The notes under the pieces were generated by a model. That model worked only from the letters and a program-made list of their open reading frames with translations, was not told where the DNA came from and ran no database searches. From positions 1 to 64,000 of IMG/VR virus record IMGVR_UViG_3300035670_011573: a stretch of 64,000 bases of DNA. The stretch is one strand, 5' to 3'. The position numbers were made by a program, and so were the translations under genes. Of the stretch, positions 16,583 through 25,030 are shown one piece after another. Within the stretch, counting starts at the first letter, position 1; every line of letters begins with the position of its first letter. This DNA is from a virus.

Positions 16583-17670
16583 TTGAAATCCGAAAGCTCT
16601 CTAGAGATAATTTTAGATACAGATTCAATATCAAAGCTTTTTCCAATCTCCCTAGCTTTTTCAGCTTTATGTCCATACTTATCATGATTCTCGTAAACAT
16701 CTCTAAATAACTTCATAAGATGGTTAACATCTGGATAGGCCCAATTTTGATAAGAACCATAAAGCTGGCACCAATCCATATCCACCACTGGCCCAAGAGA
16801 ATGATTTATAATGTGTGCAGACTGATCAGATAGCCATTCTGTAACACCACCATACCTTGTAACAATTATTTGCTTCTTGCTTAGCATTGCATCATGAATT
16901 GGCATTCCCCAACCTTCACCATGATGTGAGCTAACAAAGCAGTCACCTATATTATGGAGGGCTCTAATTTCTTCTGTTTTTATAATATCTCTCATCAAAT
17001 AAATTGGAGGATAATATTTTTGATTAAGCTTTCTTTTTATCTCTAAAATATCTTGCTTAATTCCCTCATAATTGGAGCCTTTTATATTAAGTGGGTTTAC
17101 TTTTAAAAGTAGAATAACCTTGTCACCCTCTTTGAAGGTCTTGTAATAAGCATTGAGTAAGGTTTTGTATCCCTTTCTATTCTGCCACTGAAAAATAGAA
17201 TAAAATTTATAAACATCATTACTAACGGTATATCCGTCTGATAAGTTTGATGGGATTACAGCTCTTTTTTCTGTATAGAAATCTTCTGATGGCGTTGGAA
17301 CGACTTTTATTTTTCCCCTAAAGCCAGCACGTTGGCAAGCCTCTTTGGTTAGATTACATGGTGCCCAAATTTCATTTAAATAACCTAAACTGCTAGCCCA
17401 AAACCTTGGTAATCTATCTGCTTCCCAATAAAAATAACCAATTTTATAACTTTTGGACTTGTGACGATTGTAAGGTGGGCAGTGTAAGTAAAAATCTACA
17501 TTTGTTATAGAGTCATAGTTATTTAAAGAATCTAATAACCCAGAGGTTCCACTTCCATTTAAAACAAACTTAGTTCTAATTCCTGACATAGAAAATGCTT
17601 TAGTAAAATTAATTACTGCATTTCCATATCCAGTATGTGTATTGGCAGGACCAAAAAACCTAACTGGCAT
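16579..17670 (-). CDS. Glycosyltransferase, GT-B fold
   Basis: 363 aa. VRFFGPANTHTGYGNAVINF carries the GxGN acceptor loop. The middle includes KIGYFYWEADRLPRFW and LNEIWAPCNLTKEACQRAG, a pattern common in family-4 enzymes of O-antigen clusters. FYSIFQWQNRKGYKTLL (~152) starts the donor domain, and SHHGEGWGMPIHDAMLSKKQIIV (around residues 241-263) is the donor site, with Asp where the second Glu is usual. It abuts the large glycosyltransferase upstream without a gap. Substrate unknown. Confidence 0.8.
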   Translation of the reverse strand: MPVRFFGPANTHTGYGNAVINFTKAFSMSGIRTKFVLNGSGTSGLLDSLNNYDSITNVDFYLHCPPYNRHKSKSYKIGYFYWEADRLPRFWASSLGYLNEIWAPCNLTKEACQRAGFRGKIKVVPTPSEDFYTEKRAVIPSNLSDGYTVSNDVYKFYSIFQWQNRKGYKTLLNAYYKTFKEGDKVILLLKVNPLNIKGSNYEGIKQDILEIKRKLNQKYYPPIYLMRDIIKTEEIRALHNIGDCFVSSHHGEGWGMPIHDAMLSKKQIIVTRYGGVTEWLSDQSAHIINHSLGPVVDMDWCQLYGSYQNWAYPDVNHLMKLFRDVYENHDKYGHKAEKAREIGKSFDIESVSKIISRELSDFK

Positions 17671-19278
17671 TTAGATATACTCACCCTTTAAAACAACAAC
17701 ATTTCTTTCCGCCTCTTGTTTTTTAAAGAAGCTCTGTACTTCAAAAACTGTATTAACAAATTTTTGGCTATTAACAACAGCATTATGATTATCACTTACA
17801 AATTGCATTGCTGCGCCAATCACTTCTAAATTACCTATATTTTCTTTGATAACATTAGATGCTGCTTCTACATCTGAATCAATCTTAAAACCAGTAACAC
17901 CATCCTCTATTAGGGATGGAATCGATCCGACCATATTAGAAAAGACTGGGACACCGGAAGACATTGCTTCTATAATTGAAATGGGTGTCCCCTCCATATT
18001 GGAAGCCAAGACAAATCCATCAAAAATATTATAATATTCCTCTGGATTATTTACATGTCCTGCAAAAATAACATTTTTAATATTGTCGTTATTAACTGCC
18101 GAAATTAAATTATGTTTTTCTGGCCCATCACCCACTATGACAAAATAGCAGTCCTTCATTACTTTGGCTAAAGATATAATATAGTTAAGGTTCTTTTCTT
18201 TGGATAATCTGGCTACAGTTCCTAGCACTGTAGCATACTTTGGGATACCCAATTTTTCTCTAAGCTGAAAATTTTCCTTAGGCATAAATCTATCTAGATC
18301 TATACCAACCGGAACTACTTCCCTTAGAAAAGTGCCAGAAATATCGTGGCCTAATAATTTAGAGACAAAGATTACTTTATCTATGTTTTTTCTTTCCTTC
18401 TTTAAGGATAGAGCGCCAGGCCAAGTAAAATCACTATGATAGATTTCTATCAGCGAGCTAGCCATCTCATTATCTTCTTTCATCTTAACTAAGGTTTCAT
18501 AAATATCTAGTCTGTTATAGTAAACTATAAAATCATAATAATTACTTCTAAGTACACCAGGTAATTGGTCCAGACTTTTTACAACTTTATGTACAACGCT
18601 GGGCCTGGTTATTTTTTTCTGTAATATATTTTCATTTAAATAAAGAATTGTGATTTGATATTGTTCTGGAATTCTATTGATAATACTCTCTAAATAGACT
18701 TCTGCACCGCCATAAATATGATAGGGAATAATAAATGCAATCTTGTTAAACATCCCATTTTCAGGGGTAGGGATAAAAATCTTTTTTATATCCTTGTAGT
18801 TTACTCTGACTGGTTTAAACACTTTTTCAAGGCCTATACTTCTTACTTCTATATTCTTTTCTGTTGGATGTGCAGCTTTAATTATTCCTGTATCTAAGGT
18901 TTTTTCTTGCTGTTCTACATCCACAATTATCCTGCTTAATTCTAGACTCCCGTAAACATTGTTTTCTCTAGATATCTTAATGCTAGACAATCCAAAATTA
19001 AAATTAGATTCGTAAGTGTAAGTTTTTTCGGTTAAGGAATTCCCTTCAAATTGAATTAACTCTTTGAATAAGGATTCTCCTTTTCCTCCGATGATTTCTA
19101 AAAACATTTTCCCATCGCCAGTTCTTTTTTTGCCAATTATTTTAATATTATGCTTACCCTGCCTAATATTAATTGGCTGCATAAAGTTGGCTGATTTAAG
19201 AACTAGGATTGAATCACTTTTGATATCTAAACCTCTACCTGACCAGCTTTTATTTTTAATAGTATCAAAAATTCTCAT
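17671..19278 (-). CDS. Two-domain glycosyltransferase (beta-rich N-terminal domain plus GT4)
   Basis: 535 aa, much longer than its neighbours. Residues 1 to about 145 are beta-rich with alternating hydrophobic strands (INIRQGKHNIKIIGKK, KMFLEIIGGKGESLF, SLELSRIIVDV) and look like a carbohydrate-binding or jelly-roll module. Residues ~165-520 are a canonical GT4 enzyme: YGGAEVYLESII, GTVARLSKEKNLNYII (~341), FVIVGDGPEKH (~363), and SNMEGTPISIIEAMSSGVPV (~419-438). The N-terminal module may hold the growing glycan. Of all enzymes in the cluster this is the one with the most complete GT4 motifs. Substrate unknown. Confidence 0.83.
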   Translation of the reverse strand: MRIFDTIKNKSWSGRGLDIKSDSILVLKSANFMQPINIRQGKHNIKIIGKKRTGDGKMFLEIIGGKGESLFKELIQFEGNSLTEKTYTYESNFNFGLSSIKISRENNVYGSLELSRIIVDVEQQEKTLDTGIIKAAHPTEKNIEVRSIGLEKVFKPVRVNYKDIKKIFIPTPENGMFNKIAFIIPYHIYGGAEVYLESIINRIPEQYQITILYLNENILQKKITRPSVVHKVVKSLDQLPGVLRSNYYDFIVYYNRLDIYETLVKMKEDNEMASSLIEIYHSDFTWPGALSLKKERKNIDKVIFVSKLLGHDISGTFLREVVPVGIDLDRFMPKENFQLREKLGIPKYATVLGTVARLSKEKNLNYIISLAKVMKDCYFVIVGDGPEKHNLISAVNNDNIKNVIFAGHVNNPEEYYNIFDGFVLASNMEGTPISIIEAMSSGVPVFSNMVGSIPSLIEDGVTGFKIDSDVEAASNVIKENIGNLEVIGAAMQFVSDNHNAVVNSQKFVNTVFEVQSFFKKQEAERNVVVLKGEYI

Positions 19279-19286
19279 CTTTAAAC

Positions 19287-20393
19287 CTATTTGTAAAGAT
19301 CTGTAATTTTAGTGGCTGCACTTTCCCAAGTGAATTTTTGACAAGTATTTTTGGCTTCTTCTGCAAACTTTTGCTTAAGCAAAAGACTATTTCTATAAGC
19401 CATCAACATAGACTCAATAATCAACTCTTTCTTGGGGATAAATGTTTTTGCACCAGGAGACGCAATCCAATATTGGTATTTGGAACCAGCATCAATAGAC
19501 TCTACATCCATTAGTAATGAATTTTGATTATTTAAAAAGTCTAACTGCCCAGAGCATCTTGGCGCTATGACTAAATTACCTGCAGCCAACCCCTCTAATA
19601 GAGGCAATCCAAACCCTTCAGATGATGACGTGCTAATTAATGCATCGCAGGCCTTATAAAGTGGAATCATACTGGGAAGGTTTTGCTGTATGATTTCAAT
19701 TCTAGGTAAACCTCCTGGACGGTCTTTATGCTTAGCTTGCAGAAGCTTTATAGCATTTCTAACGTCTATTTCAAAGTTATATGGCTTTCTATCCTTTGGC
19801 ATATCTAAGCTTGTTTTTAATACCAGGCATACATCATCCTTATCAGAGAAGGTGGTGTAGTATGCATCAATTAAAAGGTCTATATTTTTTCTGTAATGTG
19901 GGATAGATATATTTAAAAACTTGAATTTTCTATCAGTTTTAAGCTTAAAGGTTTCTTCCGTAGAAAAATCATCTAAGTTGATGCCGTGAGGAACTACCAC
20001 ACATTTAGATTCTGGCCACCCAGAGTTAACAAAAACCTCTTTTGAGAAATTGCTAGATGGCAAAACAAAATCAACATGCTTAATTGAATCTAACCACATC
20101 TTTGGCATGATTTCTGTTTCGTAATTATAAATTGCCATTTTTAGTTTAGATTTCTTTTTAAATCTAGAATAAAAATTTCTAGGCAACGTGTAGCAAATAT
20201 CAATATCTGGAATTGCAATATCTCGATCAATCCTGGAAAGTAAATCTGGTGGGATAAAGTCTTTGCCATTGATACTTTTCAAGTATAGCTTATGGCCCTT
20301 GCTTTTAAATTGTAATAGTAAATTTCTCATAGTAATGGCCCAACTGTGATGGGTTCCCAACATAGATTCGCTTCTAATATTTAATGTAGACAA
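19287..20393 (-). CDS. Glycosyltransferase, GT-B fold; first gene of the glycan cluster
   Basis: 368 aa from a TTG at 20393. An ATG ten codons in (20363) is the alternative, and is favoured if transcription starts just below the TATAAT at 20414-20409, because the TTG would then have almost no leader. GTHHSWAITMRNLLLQF is the acceptor loop and helix. FKFLNISIPHYRKNIDLLI (~160) opens the donor domain, and STSSSEGFGLPLLEGLAAGNLVI (around residues 247-269) is the donor signature. It is the promoter-proximal gene of the run reaching to 2096. Substrate unknown. Confidence 0.8.
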   Translation of the reverse strand: MSTLNIRSESMLGTHHSWAITMRNLLLQFKSKGHKLYLKSINGKDFIPPDLLSRIDRDIAIPDIDICYTLPRNFYSRFKKKSKLKMAIYNYETEIMPKMWLDSIKHVDFVLPSSNFSKEVFVNSGWPESKCVVVPHGINLDDFSTEETFKLKTDRKFKFLNISIPHYRKNIDLLIDAYYTTFSDKDDVCLVLKTSLDMPKDRKPYNFEIDVRNAIKLLQAKHKDRPGGLPRIEIIQQNLPSMIPLYKACDALISTSSSEGFGLPLLEGLAAGNLVIAPRCSGQLDFLNNQNSLLMDVESIDAGSKYQYWIASPGAKTFIPKKELIIESMLMAYRNSLLLKQKFAEEAKNTCQKFTWESAATKITDLYK

Positions 20394-20408
20394 AGTACAC
20401 CACCCGCG

Positions 20409-20436
20409 ATTATATTACGTGCTATATATTTAACAA
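20409..20436 (-). promoter_or_regulatory. Sigma70-like promoter for the glycan cluster
   Basis: In the 65-base gap between the 1511 aa gene and the first glycosyltransferase, the minus strand reads TTGTTA (20436-20431), 16 bases, then a perfect TATAAT (20414-20409). The -35 matches four of six consensus bases. It points into the glycosyltransferase genes. No terminator hairpin for the upstream structural gene is visible in the gap. Confidence 0.55.
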
Positions 20437-20458
20437 TCTATCTAGTTTATTATTTATT

Positions 20459-23400
20459 TTATAAAGTACATGGGAAAGGGCCTTCTACGAAGACTCCTAC
20501 TTCCGTGCTTCCGGTGATGAAATAACATTGATCATCTATAACAACTGGTGATTCAAAACAGGAGCCAATTCCAATTCGGCTTAAATCATCAACGCTTAAT
20601 TCGATATCCTTATTCTTAAATCCTGCTTTCTTAAGGTAAACACCAAAATTTAAAACAGTCCTATTGGTCTTGGTCATAGCATCGAATAGAATATTCCTTG
20701 TGTTAAAAGTAGCAATACCAGTATTTGGATTCAAATCTATGCCAACCTTAAAGATCATTCCGGTGCTATCATCTAGATATTCCACTACAAGTTTTATATT
20801 GGAAGATATTGTGAAAGAAGTTGTAGTGTCTGCATCTGGCTCAATTACAAGACCCTTTATAAATCCAGGAAGATGACCTAGCTTTATTTGCAAAGAAGTA
20901 TATAAAGATGTAATATCTATACTGATTTCGCTACCAGAGACTATAGACCCAGGGCTAAAGCTTTTCATTAATGAAAGATCTTGTTCTAGTGGTATATTAG
21001 ACCACTTTCCAATATTATCTGCATTTAAAAGCACCAAAGGTATTATATTAAAGAAGTCTGTTAAAAAGTCGGTGGTTTCTGATGTAAATACCAAAGTGGC
21101 AGACACTATATTTGTTTTTCTTGGCAGACTAAATGGCAAAGTAATTATTGCTCTATCAACTACACTTGTTAAAGAATCTCTACCTAATGTTAATGAACTT
21201 GGTGAGCTGTCTGTTGTGTAACTTGAATTGAAAATTACTTCACTCAATCTAACAAAGAAAGATAGGCCTGCTGTAGGTGCGTTCTCTTGATTAATTTCAA
21301 AGCTCATCGTAGCTGGGCCTGTTCCAGGGTGCATCTCTGGGTTGGTTCCTATTTTAATATACTGCCCGAATGAATCGACAGTAGATTCGAACAACTTATC
21401 TGGAATTACATAGTAAGCTGATATAACATCATTTATTCTTCTAAACCTAAAGAGTACATCATCACCTACAACATCTGGTGCATCTACCTCAAAGTTAAAA
21501 GTGCTAATTATAGTGTTTAAATTATTTTTAATAACACCACCATAGAAAAGCTTGGTTGTATAGCCTGCTATAATTTTCCATCCTAAATTAAGGGTTGCGG
21601 TTGTGTTTGCATTAACAACTTCCAAGGTTGCAAAAGAATAAACCGCACCATTTATTAAGGAACTAGAAGGCCAAGTGGTTCTTGTTGCCTTAAAGTCAAC
21701 AACGAAATCACCAGTAAAATTTTGAACAGAAGCTGGTGAATTTAAACGCCCAAACCTTTTTCCTGTGTTAGAAGATGTAGTTAGTTCAAAAATCGCTGGT
21801 GTATTTATTATAGCAGGATTGCTGATACTCACAATAGGATCATTTAAACCATCCAAGGTCCAATTATTAAAAGCATTGTAAGAAGCATCTATAAAGTTTT
21901 CTGTAATGACCTCTATTGCACTTGATGTATCAGTGGCTTGACTTAAATCCGTATACCCATCAATATATCCATCAACCAACGCATCGACGCAAATAGAAGC
22001 CACTGCTGTAGAAAACTTAACTCTTCCCTTTGTAATGTCCGTATTAGACCCAATATCTTCACAGCCAACCAAAGTTCCATCTGAATATCTCATAGCAGGA
22101 AAACCGGCTGCAGTTAGGCAACTACCATCTTTTGACTTAAGGAAGCTGGAATATAAATCTACAGAACAGTTAGTAATGCTTCCTGGTGGAAGTGGTATTT
22201 TAATATTGGTATATTCAAAATCGCCATGATGTGGAACACCTGGGGCAGACAAGATATTTCCATCTGGAATGTATAGATCACCAGGTATGTAAGTTTGGTT
22301 TTTATATATTGGACTTGCTTCATTGGTTGGGAGACAATCCGTCTCTACGCACTGGCAACTACCGTCTTTTTCTTCGATAAAAGAAGAACCCACGAATCTT
22401 CTTAAATCATAAATCTCAACAAAAGAAGATTGATAAGGTGCATCTATAAAGTCAATTTCAAACTCGAAAGATGAAAATGGTATAGATAGAAGCTTAGGAT
22501 TATCTGCAAATAAATTAACTTCAGAACGACTAGTAATTTCAAAATTAAGACCAGTGCTACCATTAAAAGTAGTTTCTTCACCAAATAAATCTGTTACGCT
22601 TAAAGTAACTGTATAACCATCGGGTGCTATTTCTTTGCTAGCAATTAGGTATTGACTTCCAGCCCCTGGATCATCTAAAGTTAAAACATCACCAACGCTT
22701 ATGGCTAAGGCAATCTCTTTGCTTGGTGAAGTGAAAGTTGCTGTGGAAGCGCCGACAGCTGTAGAACCTGTAAATAGATCATCCAAGAAAACTCTTGGGT
22801 AGTTATTTTCTTCCAAGATGTTTTCTAGATATAAGGTTAAGGTTTTGAATTCTTCTGGAATAGAGAAATTTATGTAACCATCTATGGCATTTTCCAAAAT
22901 CTCTATATCAGTTCCATCCACACTTCCATCTAGATTTAGATCCGCCTTAATAAAATCAACAACGTCTATCTCACGATTTAAAATTTTTCTTTCTGTTTCT
23001 TCAGAATTTATGGTGTTGCCAACTAGATTTAGCATCTCGCCTAGATCTGTAGTTGTTAGCTCCTTATCATCATTTAGATCACCTGCTTTAACAACCTTAC
23101 ATTCTACCTTTACGATTCTATATCTATAATTACAATTACAGTTTATATCTGGTGTAACTACTCTGTTTATTAGATTTGAATTTAATAAATCCTGGCTTGG
23201 ATTTACAATAGTAATTGTATTTAGTCCAATCAACCCTGGCTTGTCAAGTAAGCCGCTGATTCTGTAGGCACTCCTTACGTTATTATCATTGATTTTTGCC
23301 AAAAGTAAAGGAATACTTTCTGATGTAATTTTTTGAAGTTCTTCACTATTAACAACAGAAAAGGATGGTGCATCTAGAACTCTGGTAAATACAAAGTTAT

Positions 23401-24994
23401 TAGTTCTTGGATGAACATTGGGGTCGGAAAAGGCTTCTTGTTGTGAAAGTACTAGGTAATTATCACTACCTTCTGCTACAGTTCTTAAATTTAAATATCT
23501 TTCAAAATAAGAAATTTGTGTGCTTCCAACGAAATCTGTTGTTTTTGGAACGGTGACTGCAATACCGCTATCTGTATAAGCGGTTCCATCTGTAACTTCA
23601 ATTGCGTCAGTATGAATTACATACCATAGTGAAGAATTTGAATCATTTATAAATCTTTTAGTGATGGGGTCATATTCTATATACTTAGATTGTTGCTTTC
23701 CAAATCTTTCTAATACAGTAAGTGGTACGCCTAAATCAGACTTTTTATAAACCTTATCAAATCCTTTTTCTACGATAACCGTACCGACCTGGTTATTACC
23801 CCTTCTTGATATCAATATCGCATAGTATTTATCTTTCTTGATGCTTGGATCAATATTGGGGTCTGCAATTAAAGTTCCTGCAAAGTTAAAACTTACAACC
23901 TGTGGTGTATCATTTAGTTTATAGCCTAAGGTTTCTAAGTCTTCTTGGCTAAAAGAAACCTCTGCTAATGGTGTAACTTCTGGATCAAAGTCTATAAGAT
24001 CATCTGGTACTGCATCTGAGCTGCAAACTACGCTTGTAACTAACTCATGAATGCTTACTACTAAGTCGCCAGAGAAGTCAAATTTATTTTCCAGCGGAAG
24101 CGTGGTATCGCCCTCTACTGAAAGTAATAAATCTACTCTTTGTATGTTGTTAACTTTAGATAAAAACTTTTGACCATAAGAAATGGATACTAAGCCAGAC
24201 TTTTCAAACTTAAGTTTTTCGCTACCTTCCAATTCAATATAAAGATCATTAATATTGTTATTTGGACCCAAAGCTATTTCAATTTCTTCTTCCATAGATT
24301 TTCCAACGGAGGAAGAAATATAATTGTTGATATCAAAGTTTGGTGATTCAATTTGGTAGCTTGCCTTTTCTGATGGATATGCAGATAGTGGTGGTGCCAC
24401 TCTAACAATCATATACCCATTATTTTTAGAAATAAGGTTAAGGCTTTCTACTTCTGGGTCTTCATAAGTTTTACCTATGCCACCAGAAAAATTGTTAAAG
24501 AATACGGCTATAATTGATGTGTAGAATTTTTTAGTTACAAGCTTAGTATTTTTATAAAATTCTAAAAATTCTGCAACTAACTCACCTTGTGAGTTTTCGC
24601 CATCAAAAGCTCGTCCCAGGATTAAAATCTTGGTTCTTTTCTTTCCCATCACTTCTGTATTAACTAATTCAAATTCTACCCTAGAACCTTTTACTGGGTC
24701 CGTTGGCTGACGGTCTAATGTAATTCCGCGACCATCATAGGAACCAGATTCTAGATAGAATTGGGATGGGTTTTCACCTGACAAGCAGTACTTAGAAGGA
24801 AACCTTGTGTCTAGTAAGATAACTTCTTCAAATGGGGAACCCCTAACAATGCCACTTCCATGAAAATCAGATGCCAAATTAGATACAATAGCATTATTAT
24901 TAATTTGCTCTGAATCTAAATCCTGCTCTGTGATTCTATGGCCATCATAAAAATTGACTCTTTTGGTAACAAGCCTTTCCTTCTTAGACATCAA
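20459..24994 (-). CDS. Giant virion protein with dockerin-like EF-hand pair
   Basis: 1511 aa, not recognised overall. The start (ERLVTKRVNFYDGHRITEQDLDSEQ) is a form found in phage and contractile-injection-system baseplate or fibre proteins. Around residues 635-700 there are two calcium-loop segments, DLNDDKELTTTDL and DLNLDGSVDGTDI, spaced as in type I dockerins. A CNCNYRY and a CQCVETDC cluster suggest disulphides or metal sites. DGYIDGY (~1010) repeats a motif also present in the next giant protein. The C-terminal third is beta-rich with jelly-roll-like segments (FTSETTDFLTDFFNI, SFTISSNIKLVVEYL). It is the last gene of the tail block, after the LamG protein, so it is probably a baseplate-attached or fibre component; that is inference. 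Confidence 0.7.
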   Translation of the reverse strand: MMSKKERLVTKRVNFYDGHRITEQDLDSEQINNNAIVSNLASDFHGSGIVRGSPFEEVILLDTRFPSKYCLSGENPSQFYLESGSYDGRGITLDRQPTDPVKGSRVEFELVNTEVMGKKRTKILILGRAFDGENSQGELVAEFLEFYKNTKLVTKKFYTSIIAVFFNNFSGGIGKTYEDPEVESLNLISKNNGYMIVRVAPPLSAYPSEKASYQIESPNFDINNYISSSVGKSMEEEIEIALGPNNNINDLYIELEGSEKLKFEKSGLVSISYGQKFLSKVNNIQRVDLLLSVEGDTTLPLENKFDFSGDLVVSIHELVTSVVCSSDAVPDDLIDFDPEVTPLAEVSFSQEDLETLGYKLNDTPQVVSFNFAGTLIADPNIDPSIKKDKYYAILISRRGNNQVGTVIVEKGFDKVYKKSDLGVPLTVLERFGKQQSKYIEYDPITKRFINDSNSSLWYVIHTDAIEVTDGTAYTDSGIAVTVPKTTDFVGSTQISYFERYLNLRTVAEGSDNYLVLSQQEAFSDPNVHPRTNNFVFTRVLDAPSFSVVNSEELQKITSESIPLLLAKINDNNVRSAYRISGLLDKPGLIGLNTITIVNPSQDLLNSNLINRVVTPDINCNCNYRYRIVKVECKVVKAGDLNDDKELTTTDLGEMLNLVGNTINSEETERKILNREIDVVDFIKADLNLDGSVDGTDIEILENAIDGYINFSIPEEFKTLTLYLENILEENNYPRVFLDDLFTGSTAVGASTATFTSPSKEIALAISVGDVLTLDDPGAGSQYLIASKEIAPDGYTVTLSVTDLFGEETTFNGSTGLNFEITSRSEVNLFADNPKLLSIPFSSFEFEIDFIDAPYQSSFVEIYDLRRFVGSSFIEEKDGSCQCVETDCLPTNEASPIYKNQTYIPGDLYIPDGNILSAPGVPHHGDFEYTNIKIPLPPGSITNCSVDLYSSFLKSKDGSCLTAAGFPAMRYSDGTLVGCEDIGSNTDITKGRVKFSTAVASICVDALVDGYIDGYTDLSQATDTSSAIEVITENFIDASYNAFNNWTLDGLNDPIVSISNPAIINTPAIFELTTSSNTGKRFGRLNSPASVQNFTGDFVVDFKATRTTWPSSSLINGAVYSFATLEVVNANTTATLNLGWKIIAGYTTKLFYGGVIKNNLNTIISTFNFEVDAPDVVGDDVLFRFRRINDVISAYYVIPDKLFESTVDSFGQYIKIGTNPEMHPGTGPATMSFEINQENAPTAGLSFFVRLSEVIFNSSYTTDSSPSSLTLGRDSLTSVVDRAIITLPFSLPRKTNIVSATLVFTSETTDFLTDFFNIIPLVLLNADNIGKWSNIPLEQDLSLMKSFSPGSIVSGSEISIDITSLYTSLQIKLGHLPGFIKGLVIEPDADTTTSFTISSNIKLVVEYLDDSTGMIFKVGIDLNPNTGIATFNTRNILFDAMTKTNRTVLNFGVYLKKAGFKNKDIELSVDDLSRIGIGSCFESPVVIDDQCYFITGSTEVGVFVEGPFPCTL

Positions 24995-25030
24995 AAACTC
25001 CGTACTTTTTCCTAGAAAATTAATAGAGGT

